This document shows positions 7,551 through 14,810 of a stretch of DNA of 64,000 nt, piece after piece (positions within the stretch are counted from its first letter, which is position 1; each line of letters opens with the position of its first letter). The position numbers and the translations under genes are program-made. Location of the stretch: assembly GCF_008271365.1 (NCBI RefSeq), contig NZ_CP043430.1:1240001-1304000 (forward strand), read 5' to 3'. Source of the stretch: Microbacterium sp. 1S1. GTDB taxonomy: Bacteria; Actinomycetota; Actinomycetes; Actinomycetales; Microbacteriaceae. Below the pieces are notes generated by a model. It was not told the origin of the DNA and searched no databases. It saw only the letters and a list, made by a program, of their open reading frames with translations.

Positions 7551-8558
7551 TCAGACGAGCCGAGCGGTCGTCCCGCGGACGTTGAGCTCGTAGGGCAGCG
7601 CGGCGGCCGGTCGCTCGGCCCCCGGATCGGTGAGCTTCGCGAGCACAGCGTCGGCCGCCCGCTCGCCCTGCCCGAGCGGGAACTGGTCGACCGTGGTGAG
7701 GCGGAAGAACTCGCCGAGCTCGTGACCGTCGATGCCGACGATGGACAGGTCTCCCGGCACCGCGAAGCCCAGGTCGCGGGCGGCGAGGAGTGCCCCGATC
7801 GCCATCTCGTCCGACGCCGCGAACACCGCGGTGGGACGAGGCCCCGGACGACCGAGGAGCTGCTTCGCGGCGCGGTAGCCACCCTCGACCGTGAAGTCCG
7901 CCGGCTCCAGGAACGCCGGGTTCAACGGGACCCCGGCCGTCGCGAGCGCCTTCTCGAAGCCGAGCCGCCGGTTCGTGGGGATGTGGAAGTCGATGTCGAA
8001 CTCCGGGTTCGCACCGATGTGGGCGATCTCCGTGTGTCCCAGACCGAGCAGGTGCTCCGTCGCGAGTTGCGCCACGGCGACATCGTCGACCGTGAGCGTG
8101 TCGAGCTTCGGGTTCGGGCCGCCGATCGCGATGACGGGCAGACCGAGGTCGAGGAGCTGCTGCGTCTCGTCCTCGTCCAGCTCGATCGACACGGCGATCA
8201 CGGCATCCACGCGCTGGCGGCGCAGGAAGGTGTCGAACACGTGGCGCCGCACGTCCTTGTCGGCGGTGATGTTGTAGAGCGTGATGTCGTAGCCGGCGCG
8301 CATGAGTGCGGCCGAGACCCCGGACAGCACGGTGCTGAAGAACCAGCGGTCCAGGAACGGCACGACGACGCCGACGTTGCGGGTGCGCCCCGACGCGAGG
8401 CTCGAGGCGCGGGAGGAGACCACATACCCGAGCGAGGCGGCGGCGGCCTGGACGCGCTCGCGCGCCGACTCCGAGACATGCCCGCGGCCGCTCAGCGCGC
8501 GGGAGACCGTCGCGGTGGAGACGCCGGCGAGCCGGGCGACCTCGTCGATGCTCGCCAT
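7551..8558 (-). CDS. LacI-family transcriptional regulator
   Basis: A 335-residue repressor with an N-terminal helix-turn-helix (IDEVARLAGVSTATVSRALSG), the hinge helix SSRASSLASGRT, and a periplasmic-binding-like sugar domain ending in the FAASDEMAIGALLAARDLG and DLSIVGIDG motifs. It is encoded directly downstream of a family 13 glucosidase on the same strand, separated by a strong hairpin, so it probably controls that gene through the LacI-type sites at 10305-10350. The ligand is unknown, perhaps an alpha-glucoside. Confidence 0.9.
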   Translation of the reverse strand: MASIDEVARLAGVSTATVSRALSGRGHVSESARERVQAAAASLGYVVSSRASSLASGRTRNVGVVVPFLDRWFFSTVLSGVSAALMRAGYDITLYNITADKDVRRHVFDTFLRRQRVDAVIAVSIELDEDETQQLLDLGLPVIAIGGPNPKLDTLTVDDVAVAQLATEHLLGLGHTEIAHIGANPEFDIDFHIPTNRRLGFEKALATAGVPLNPAFLEPADFTVEGGYRAAKQLLGRPGPRPTAVFAASDEMAIGALLAARDLGFAVPGDLSIVGIDGHELGEFFRLTTVDQFPLGQGERAADAVLAKLTDPGAERPAAALPYELNVRGTTARLV

Positions 8559-8580
8559 CGTCTGCCCTTCGGATCGGAGA

Positions 8581-8618
8581 CGTCCGTGGCGCGCCCCGTG
8601 TGAAGCGCGCCACGGACG
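8581..8618 (-). terminator. Hairpin between GH13 gene and lacI-type gene
   Basis: A 13-bp perfect stem, CGTCCGTGGCGCG (8581-8593) with its complement at 8606-8618, lies 11 bases after the glucosidase stop. It has no U-tract, as is usual in high-GC bacteria. It may reduce read-through into the regulator gene. Confidence 0.65.
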
Positions 8619-8629
8619 TGACGGGTTTG

Positions 8630-10291
8630 TCAGGCCTTGGTGTACCAGACCGCGGTGTCGACGGGGACTTCCGAACCGTCGAACGGCTGGCTGCGGAGCA
8701 GGACGACGGCGCCCTCCGGAAGCTCGAGAGGGGCGGTGCCGAGGTTCGCCAGCACATGCACCTCATCGCGGCGGAAGGCCACGGCGTCGGGACCGGCGTC
8801 CTCCCACACGAGCGATCCGGTGCCGAAGCCGAACTCGCGGCGGCCGGCGAGCAGGCGCTTGTACAGAGCCAGCGTCGACGCGGGGTCGACCTCCTCGACG
8901 TCCCGGGCATAGTCCGCCCACTCCGCGGGCTGCGGGAGCCACGAGAGGCCCGTGTCGTTGAAGCCGAACGCCGGAGCCTCCGCCTCCCACGGCAGGGGCA
9001 CGCGGCAGCCGTCGCGTCCGTAGCGCTCGCCGTTCGTGCGGAACCACGTCGGGTCCTGACGGTACTCGTCCGGGATCTCCATCGCCTCGGGCAGCCCGAG
9101 CTCCTCGCCCTGATACAGGTAGGCGGAGCCGGGGAGTGCGAGCATCAGCGTCGTGGCGGCGCGGGCACGGGCCAGGCCGATCGCGGTGTCCGGCTTGTCG
9201 GGGGTGTTCGGGCCGATGCCCTCGCCCTGCGGGTTGTCGATCGTGAGGGCGAGGCGCGTGGCGTGCCGGACGACGTCGTGGTTGGACAGCACCCAGGTGC
9301 TCGGGGCGCCGACTGCGCCGAACTCATCGAGCGACTCGCGGATCACGTCACCCAGGTCCTTCGCGTTCCACGTCGTCATCAGGTACGGGAAGTTGAAGGT
9401 CTGGTGCATCTCGTCCGGACGCACCCAGAGGGCGGTCTCCTTCAGCGTCGGCATCCAGGCCTCGCCGCAGAGCGCGCGGTCGCCGTCGTACTCGGCGAGC
9501 ACCTTGTGCCAGTCGCGGTAGATCTCGTGCACGCCGTCCTGGCCCCAGTACGGCACGTTCGACTCGCCGCCGCCCATCGAGTCGGCGTCCGTCGGGGGCG
9601 TGTAGTCGGGCAGGCCCTCGGTCTTGATCATGCCGTGGGCGACGTCGACCCGGAAGCCGTCGACGCCGCGGTCGAGCCAGAAGCGCAGGATCGAGCGGAA
9701 CTCCTCCTGCACCTCCTCGTTGTTCCAGTCGAAGTCGGGCTGCGTGGCGTCGAAGATGTGCAGGTACCACTGGCCGGGCGTGCCGTCGGCCTCGGTGACG
9801 CGCTGCCACATGCCGCCGCCGAACACCGACTCCCAGTTGTTCGGGGGTAGGTCACCGTTCTCACCGCGGCCGTCGCGGAAGATGTAGCGCGCACGCTCCG
9901 GGCTGCCGGGTGCGGCCTGGAGCGCCTCCTGGAACCAGGGGTGCTGGTCGGAGGAGTGGTTGGGGACGAGGTCGACGATCACCCGGATGCCCCGGGAGTG
10001 CGCGGCCTCGAGCATCTCGTCGAAGTCGGCCAGCGTGCCGAACAGCGGGTCGACGTCGCGGTAGTCGGCCACGTCGTAGCCGGCGTCGCGCTGCGGACTC
10101 GTCATGAACGGGCTCAGCCAGATCGCGTCGACACCCAGCTCCTGCAGGGCATCGAGGCGCTTCGTGATACCGGGGAGGTCGCCGATGCCGTCGCCCGAGG
10201 CGTCCGCGAAGGAGCGGGGGTAGATCTGGTAGATGACGGCGCTGCGCCACCACTCGGAACCGGGGGCTGCGAACTGTTCGAGCTGTGCCAT
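8630..10291 (-). CDS. Glycoside hydrolase family 13 alpha-glucosidase / oligo-1,6-glucosidase type
   Basis: A 553-residue cytoplasmic enzyme of the alpha-amylase superfamily that cleaves terminal alpha-glucosidic bonds in malto- or isomalto-oligosaccharides, or trehalose-like sugars. Conserved regions are seen in order: IYPRSFADASGDGIGDLPGI, DLVPNHSS (region I), GFRVDVAHG with nucleophile Asp216 (region II), LCGEAW with acid/base Glu277 (region III), and LSNHDVVRH with the transition-state Asp (region IV). A beta-rich C-terminal domain ends the protein. There is no signal peptide. LacI-type operators lie just upstream and a LacI regulator just downstream. Confidence 0.92.
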   Translation of the reverse strand: MAQLEQFAAPGSEWWRSAVIYQIYPRSFADASGDGIGDLPGITKRLDALQELGVDAIWLSPFMTSPQRDAGYDVADYRDVDPLFGTLADFDEMLEAAHSRGIRVIVDLVPNHSSDQHPWFQEALQAAPGSPERARYIFRDGRGENGDLPPNNWESVFGGGMWQRVTEADGTPGQWYLHIFDATQPDFDWNNEEVQEEFRSILRFWLDRGVDGFRVDVAHGMIKTEGLPDYTPPTDADSMGGGESNVPYWGQDGVHEIYRDWHKVLAEYDGDRALCGEAWMPTLKETALWVRPDEMHQTFNFPYLMTTWNAKDLGDVIRESLDEFGAVGAPSTWVLSNHDVVRHATRLALTIDNPQGEGIGPNTPDKPDTAIGLARARAATTLMLALPGSAYLYQGEELGLPEAMEIPDEYRQDPTWFRTNGERYGRDGCRVPLPWEAEAPAFGFNDTGLSWLPQPAEWADYARDVEEVDPASTLALYKRLLAGRREFGFGTGSLVWEDAGPDAVAFRRDEVHVLANLGTAPLELPEGAVVLLRSQPFDGSEVPVDTAVWYTKA

Positions 10292-10304
10292 GCGATCAGG
10301 CTAC

Positions 10305-10318
10305 TGCAAACGCTTACA
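10305..10318 (-). promoter_or_regulatory. LacI-type operator, site 1
   Basis: TGCAAACGCTTACA is an imperfect palindrome centred on CG, of the form bound by LacI/GalR-family repressors, 14 bases upstream of the glucosidase start. Confidence 0.55.
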
Positions 10319-10336
10319 CTCCCGCCACCACAGGTA

Positions 10337-10350
10337 TCGAAACGGTTCGA
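10337..10350 (-). promoter_or_regulatory. LacI-type operator, site 2
   Basis: TCGAAACGGTTCGA is a near-perfect palindrome centred on CG, 32 bases from site 1 (three helical turns). Paired sites suggest co-operative repression of the glucosidase gene. Confidence 0.55.
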
Positions 10351-10371
10351 GACTCCCTCCGCCCGTTCCGC

Positions 10372-10450
10372 CGACCCACCCCTTTCCGTCCGACCCACCC
10401 CTTCTGGACGGCCGGAACGGGCCGGGAGGAACGCAAGGGGTGGGTCGACG
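10372..10450. repeat. Family C inverted repeat, copy 2
   Basis: CGACCCACCCCTT occurs twice (from 10372 and from 10391) and its inverse AAGGGGTGGGTCGACG lies at 10435-10450, with an inner CCGTTCC/GGAACGG pair. It separates the dehydrogenase 3' end from the glucosidase promoter. Confidence 0.6.
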
Positions 10451-10461
10451 GGGGATGAGGG

Positions 10462-11358
10462 TCAGGGAGTCGGCATGCCGCCGTTGACGTTCAGCGTTTC
10501 GCCGAGGACGTAGCTCGACTCCGGGGATGCGAGGAAGACGTACGCGGGGGCGAGCTCGGCGGGCTGACCCATCCGCCCCAGGGGCGTGTCCTGGCCGAAC
10601 TGGTCGATCTTCTCCTGCGGCTGGCCATCGCTCGGCTGCAGCGGAGTCCAGATCGGTCCCGGAGCGACGGCGTTCACGCGGATGCCCTTCGGCGCGAGCT
10701 GCTGGGCGAGACCCTTCGTGAACGCGTTGATGGTCGACTTCGTCGACGCATAGTCCACGAGGATGTCGGACGGCGAGTAGGCCTGGATCGATGTCGTGTT
10801 GATGATCGTCGACCCGGCGGGCAGGTGCGGCAGGGCTGCCTTCGTGATCCAGAACATCGCGTAGACGTTGGTCTTGAACGTGTCGTCGAACTGCTCGTCG
10901 GTCACATCGGTCAGGGACTCCTGGAACACCTGCTTGCCGCCGTTGTTGACGAGGATGTCGAGGCCGCCGAGCGCCGCGACGGCTTCGGCCACCAGCGTGC
11001 GGCAGTACTCGGGATCGCGGAGGTCGCCGGGGATGGTGGCGACGGTGACGCCTGCCTCACGCAGGATCCCGGCGATACGGCTCGCATCCTGTTCCTCCTC
11101 CGGGAGGTAGGAGATCGCGACGTCGGCGCCCTCGCGAGCGAACGCGATCGCCGTGGCCGCACCGATGCCGGAGTCGCCGCCGGTGATCAGGGCCTTGCGG
11201 CCGGTGAGTCGCCCGGTACCGCGGTACGACTCCTCGCCGAGGTCGGCCTTCGGAGTGAGGTCCGCGTCGAGGCCGGGCTCGCGCATGTGCTGCTTCTGCG
11301 GCTGGATGTCGGCGTAGAGCTCGACCGGGTTGGTGAAGGTGTACTGGTCGCGGGACAT
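10462..11358 (-). CDS. Short-chain dehydrogenase/reductase (SDR, YhdF/YghA-like)
   Basis: A 298-residue NAD(P)-dependent oxidoreductase. The first 50 residues are a hydrophilic extension (YTFTNPVELYADIQPQKQHMREPG) typical of the glucose/ribitol-dehydrogenase-like general stress SDRs. They are followed by the cofactor motif ALITGGDSGIGAATAIAFA, the NNGG motif, and the catalytic Ser-Tyr-Lys (NTTSIQAYSPSDILVDYASTKS). The C-terminus DTPLGRMGQPAELAPAYVFLAS is family-typical. The start at 11358 is supported by GGAAAGG 7 bases upstream; the much longer open frame beyond it is antisense shadow. Substrate unknown. Confidence 0.9.
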   Translation of the reverse strand: MSRDQYTFTNPVELYADIQPQKQHMREPGLDADLTPKADLGEESYRGTGRLTGRKALITGGDSGIGAATAIAFAREGADVAISYLPEEEQDASRIAGILREAGVTVATIPGDLRDPEYCRTLVAEAVAALGGLDILVNNGGKQVFQESLTDVTDEQFDDTFKTNVYAMFWITKAALPHLPAGSTIINTTSIQAYSPSDILVDYASTKSTINAFTKGLAQQLAPKGIRVNAVAPGPIWTPLQPSDGQPQEKIDQFGQDTPLGRMGQPAELAPAYVFLASPESSYVLGETLNVNGGMPTP

Positions 11359-11574
11359 GGGGTGTCCTTTCCGGGAGGTCGGGGACGGGAGGACCATCGT
11401 GCGCGCCGCCTCCCGGGTGCGGCAAACGCCTTGCACCCATCCCGGGGCTTTGGTACACGCGCATGTGGCCGAAAGACACTTCCGGTAGTGCCTCCTGTCA
11501 TGACAGGGTTGCGAGCATCCCCCCGTGTCGCTCGCGGCATGTCCCCCTGGGGGAAGTGCCGTCGAGAGGTCGTG

Positions 11575-12831
11575 ATGTCCGCTTCTCCCCGCCGATCCGC
11601 GCCCTGGGCGGTCGTCGCCGCGCTCGTCGTCGGTGCCGTCCTGGCCGGCGCGGCGCCCGCCGTCTCCGACGCGTTCGGGGCGCGGCAGCAGCCCGCAGCG
11701 GACCCCGTGAACGACCCCGCCGCCTCGGTCGCGCTCGCGTACGAGTTCCTCGACGCCCGGGTCGACGAGTTCTGCGATGGAGACGGGCTGTGCCTGCCCC
11801 GCAGTTACGAGGGCGGCTTCTTCACCACGCCCGCCTGGGATTTCACACCGTCGTTCGTCTACGACGACGCGCTCGTCGTGATCGCCTACACCGCCCGCGG
11901 TCTCCCGGAGGACCTCCGTCGCGCCAGGGCGGTCGCCGACACGCTGCTCTTCGTGCAGGAGAACGACCCGATCGGCGACGGCCGCGTCCGTACCTCGTAT
12001 GAGCCCCACGGCATCCGCCAGGGGCGCATGGAGATCACCGGGCCCGGGACCTTCACCGGCAATCAGGCCTGGGTCGGAATGGCCCTCGCGCGGCTCTTCC
12101 ACGCCACGGGCGAGACGACCTACCTCGATGGTGCGGTGCGCATCGCGGAATGGATCCAGGACAACACCGCCGACATGACCCGCGCGCCGTACGGGTACAC
12201 GGGCGGGCAGACCGACGCCGGAGTGCCGCTGGAGTGGAAGTCCACGGAGCACAACAGCGACATCGCCGGATTCTTCACCCAGCTCGCCCAGCTCACGGGC
12301 GACGGGGTCTGGGCGGAGCGGGCTGCCGTCGCTGCGGGTTTCGTCGCGGCGATGCAGAGCGCCGACGGACACGTGGACACCGGGACGCTGCTCGACGGCA
12401 GCACGATCAACACCCGTCCGATCCCGCTCGACGCGCAGACGTGGAGCCTCCTCGGTACCGGGGACACCCGGTACGGAGCGGCCATCGACTGGGCGCTCGC
12501 GCACCTCATGGCCCAGGACGGCCCGTATCGCGGTCCCGGCATCAGTGATGTGGACGTGTCCAAGGTCTGGTTCGAGGGCAGCGGACACCTCGCGCTCGCA
12601 CTACAGGAGCGCGCGGCCGCCGGTGACCAGGCTCACGCGGACGAACTGTTGGCCGACATCCGGCTGGTGCAGCGCGACGCGGTGAACGGCGACGGCAAGG
12701 GCATCGTCGCGACGTCGACCGACGGGCTCGACTCCGGCTTCGGAGACCTCTACTACGCGAGCCTGCACACCGGCACGACGGCCTGGTACCTGCTCGCTGC
12801 GGTCGGCGACAACCCGTTCCGTCTCCCCTGA
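11575..12831 (+). CDS. Secreted six-hairpin glycosidase-like protein, function unknown
   Basis: A 418-residue protein with an N-terminal signal peptide or anchor (WAVVAALVVGAVLAGAAPAVSDA) and a mature part with repeated helical hairpins (LRRARAVADTLLFVQEN, TGNQAWVGMALARLFHATGETTYLDGAVRIAEWI, NSDIAGFFTQLAQLTGD, ALAHLMAQDGPYRGPG). This pattern resembles (alpha/alpha)6-barrel glycosidases and lyases. Conserved Asp/Glu/Trp clusters such as YTGGQTDAGVPLEWKSTEHN could be a sugar site. ATG 11575 has GAGAGG upstream. It is divergent from the SDR gene and has no operon partner. The enzyme class cannot be named from the sequence alone. Confidence 0.72.
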   Translation: MSASPRRSAPWAVVAALVVGAVLAGAAPAVSDAFGARQQPAADPVNDPAASVALAYEFLDARVDEFCDGDGLCLPRSYEGGFFTTPAWDFTPSFVYDDALVVIAYTARGLPEDLRRARAVADTLLFVQENDPIGDGRVRTSYEPHGIRQGRMEITGPGTFTGNQAWVGMALARLFHATGETTYLDGAVRIAEWIQDNTADMTRAPYGYTGGQTDAGVPLEWKSTEHNSDIAGFFTQLAQLTGDGVWAERAAVAAGFVAAMQSADGHVDTGTLLDGSTINTRPIPLDAQTWSLLGTGDTRYGAAIDWALAHLMAQDGPYRGPGISDVDVSKVWFEGSGHLALALQERAAAGDQAHADELLADIRLVQRDAVNGDGKGIVATSTDGLDSGFGDLYYASLHTGTTAWYLLAAVGDNPFRLP

Positions 12832-12839
12832 CCTTGTCC

Positions 12840-12922
12840 GTCGACCCGGCCTCTTGCGATCGCCCCGGCCCCTTTCACGCGTCCGAACCGGGGTTGCACG
12901 CACACAGAGGGGTGGGTCGAGG
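12840..12922. repeat. Family C inverted repeat, copy 3 (degenerate)
   Basis: Left arm GTCGACCCGGCCTCTTGCG (12840-12858) closely matches copy 1 at 5206. The right arm GAGGGGTGGGTCGAGG (12907-12922) is weaker. It lies between the convergent secreted-protein and purQ genes. Confidence 0.5.
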
Positions 12923-12927
12923 AGGTG

Positions 12928-13635
12928 TCAGGCGGCGACGCGGGCGACCGCGGCGATGGCGCTGGTGAAGAAGTCGAGGCCGTCCACGCCGCTGCGCATC
13001 GCGACGGCGGTGTCCGGGCCGAAGCCGGGCTCGGTGGCGTGTTCGGGGTGCGGCATGAGCCCCACGACGTTGCCCGCCTCGTTCGTCAGCCCCGCGATGT
13101 CGCGCAAGGATCCGTTCGGGTTGACGCCGGCGTAGCGGAACGCCACGAGACCCTCGCCCTCGATACGGTCGAGTGTCTGCTCGTCGGCGATGTAGCCGCC
13201 GTCCGCGTTCTTCAGCGGGATGACGATCTCCTGGCCGGTGCGGAAGGCATTGGTCCAGGCGGTGTCGGCGTTCTCGACCGTGAGCTTCTGGTCACGGCGG
13301 ACGAAGTGCTGGTGGTTGTTGCGGATCAGGCCGCCGGGAAGCAGATGTGCCTCGACGAGCATCTGGAAGCCGTTGCAGATGCCGAGCACCGGCATGCCCT
13401 TCGCGGCGGCGTCCTTGACCTCGGCCATGATCGGCGAGAGCGCCGCGATGGCACCGGCGCGCAGGTAGTCGCCGTAGCTGAACCCTCCGGGGAGGACGAG
13501 CGCGTCGACACCCTCGAGGTCGTGCGAGCCGTGCCACAGGGCGACCGGCTCCGCTCCGGCGATGCGGACGGCGCGCTGGGCGTCGACGTCGTCGAGCGAG
13601 CCGGGGAAGGTGACGACGCCGATGCGGACGGTCAC
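12928..13635 (-). CDS. purQ: Phosphoribosylformylglycinamidine synthase, glutaminase subunit
   Basis: A 235-residue class I glutamine amidotransferase that supplies ammonia to PurL in step four of purine synthesis. It shows the nucleophile elbow [11 protein letters not shown] with the catalytic Cys, [16 protein letters not shown], and the catalytic His and Glu in [12 protein letters not shown]. The GTG start overlaps the purS stop (GTGA). No purL lies next to it in the window. Confidence 0.96.
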   Translation of the reverse strand: MTVRIGVVTFPGSLDDVDAQRAVRIAGAEPVALWHGSHDLEGVDALVLPGGFSYGDYLRAGAIAALSPIMAEVKDAAAKGMPVLGICNGFQMLVEAHLLPGGLIRNNHQHFVRRDQKLTVENADTAWTNAFRTGQEIVIPLKNADGGYIADEQTLDRIEGEGLVAFRYAGVNPNGSLRDIAGLTNEAGNVVGLMPHPEHATEPGFGPDTAVAMRSGVDGLDFFTSAIAAVARVAA

Positions 13636-13880
13636 TCCGCCACCTCGACGCCCACGACGTCTTCGATCACGGAGTTCGACAGCACCTCGTCGGCGAGGCG
13701 ACGGGCCTCGGCGAGCACCTCGTCGGTGACCTCGCCCTCGACGGTGAGCTCGAAGCGCTTGCCGATGCGGACGTCGGTGAAGCCGTCGACGCCCAGGCGG
13801 GCGAAGGCGCCGGAGACGGCCTTCCCCTGCGGGTCGAGCAGTTCGGGCTTCGGCATGACGTCGACGACGATGGTGGGCAT
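13632..13880 (-). CDS. purS: Phosphoribosylformylglycinamidine synthase subunit PurS
   Basis: An 82-residue small subunit that bridges PurQ and PurL in the three-part FGAM synthase. It has the family pattern [29 protein letters not shown] and the C-terminal [18 protein letters not shown]. It is the first gene of the purS-purQ pair. Confidence 0.95.
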   Translation of the reverse strand: MPTIVVDVMPKPELLDPQGKAVSGAFARLGVDGFTDVRIGKRFELTVEGEVTDEVLAEARRLADEVLSNSVIEDVVGVEVAE

Positions 13881-13941
13881 GACGGCTCCAAGAGTCGCGG
13901 GCGGACGGGCGCCCTCAGTCTACCGGCTCCCCGATGCTCCA

Positions 13942-14021
13942 CCGAGACCCCGGCTTCCCGCCCAGACCCCGCCCTGCGCCCGCCGCAACGCCGGGGCGTC
14001 GGCGGGAAGCCGGGGTCTCGG
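13942..14021. repeat. Family B inverted repeat, copy 2
   Basis: A perfect 21-bp inverted repeat (arms 13942-13962 and 14001-14021) built on CCGAGACCCCGG/CCGGGGTCTCGG, with 38 bases between arms. It sits between apt and purS, both on the minus strand, and may terminate apt transcription. Confidence 0.75.
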
Positions 14022-14049
14022 GATCAGGTGGAGGGAGGAGGTAAAGGGG

Positions 14050-14580
14050 TCAGGAGTGGAAGACGGTGTGGAGGTCGCCGATCGCTTCGCGGCCGCCGAG
14101 GCCGTCGATCTCGAAGAGCACCGAGATGCCGGCGACGTGGCTGCCGAGTCGCTCCACGAGCTGGCGGCCGGCGGCGAGGGTGCCCCCGGTCGCTAGCACG
14201 TCGTCGATGAGGAGGACGCGGGAGCCGACGGGCAGGTCGTCATGCATCTCGATCGTGGCGGTGCCGTACTCGAGGGCGTAGTCGACCGAGGCCGCCGGAC
14301 GGGGAAGCTTGCCGGCCTTGCGGATCGGGATGAGTCCGACCCCTGCGGCGATGGCGGCCGCTCCCGCGAGGATGAACCCGCGCGCCTCGATGCCGGCCAC
14401 CACGTCGAACTGCCCCGCGAAGGGCTCGATGATCGCCTCGGTCGTCACGCGAAGGGCCTCGGCGTCGGCCAGGAGCGGCGTGATGTCGCGGAAGATGATG
14501 CCGGGCTCCGGGTAGTCCGGGATGCTGCGGATCAGGGCTTCGGCGCGGGTGAGGGCGGGGGAGAGGGTGGCTTCGGGCAC
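14050..14580 (-). CDS. apt: Adenine phosphoribosyltransferase
   Basis: A 176-residue purine-salvage enzyme that converts adenine and PRPP to AMP. It shows the IPDYPEPGIIFRDITPLLAD N-terminus, the GIEARGFI motif, the flexible loop RKAGKLPRP, and the PRPP-binding motif VLLIDDVLATGGTL. I chose GTG 14580. An alternative in-frame GTG at 14604 lies inside the Family A repeat and adds eight unconserved residues. No clear ribosome binding site is visible for either start. Confidence 0.92.
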   Translation of the reverse strand: MPEATLSPALTRAEALIRSIPDYPEPGIIFRDITPLLADAEALRVTTEAIIEPFAGQFDVVAGIEARGFILAGAAAIAAGVGLIPIRKAGKLPRPAASVDYALEYGTATIEMHDDLPVGSRVLLIDDVLATGGTLAAGRQLVERLGSHVAGISVLFEIDGLGGREAIGDLHTVFHS

Positions 14581-14596
14581 CGGACAAGGGTACGCC

Positions 14597-14683
14597 GCGT
14601 TCACAACTCAGGAGAATTCGCACGGATCGGGCGGGAAGCGGCCGATAGGGGAGCTGGGGCGTCGGTACTCCTGAGTTGCGAAC
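14597..14683. repeat. Family A inverted repeat, copy 2
   Basis: Left arm GCGTTCACAACTCAGGAG (14597-14614) and right arm CTCCTGAGTTGCGAAC (14668-14683, one mismatch). It lies between apt and the divergent cellobiose promoter and touches the upstream alternative start of apt. Confidence 0.82.
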
Positions 14684-14708
14684 CGGCGGCGGCGGTGACG
14701 GCTCTCTC

Positions 14709-14737
14709 TTGACATCGTGGGAGCGCTCCCATAGAGT
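14709..14737 (+). promoter_or_regulatory. cebE promoter
   Basis: A consensus -35 TTGACA (14709-14714), a 17-base spacer and a -10 TAGAGT (14732-14737). The spacer is almost filled by operator O1, so a bound repressor would block RNA polymerase. Confidence 0.78.
14718..14731. promoter_or_regulatory. CebR/CelR operator O1
   Basis: TGGGAGCGCTCCCA is a perfect 14-bp palindrome, identical to the site known for Streptomyces CebR and Thermobifida CelR. It lies between the -35 and -10 hexamers. Confidence 0.9.
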
Positions 14738-14750
14738 TCCCGACAACCCG

Positions 14751-14764
14751 TGGGAGCGCTCCCA
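14751..14764. promoter_or_regulatory. CebR/CelR operator O2
   Basis: A second identical TGGGAGCGCTCCCA, 33 bases from O1 (about three helical turns), lies just past the expected transcription start. Confidence 0.9.
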
Positions 14765-14810
14765 CGATCCCCGAAGCACCACCACGCACGAACCCACAAA
14801 GGAGTGAACC

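Noticed and set aside
11359..12588. Upstream extension of the SDR frame on the minus strand to 12588
   Set aside because: The extra residues are antisense to the secreted-protein gene. The conserved SDR sequence and a ribosome binding site start at 11358.
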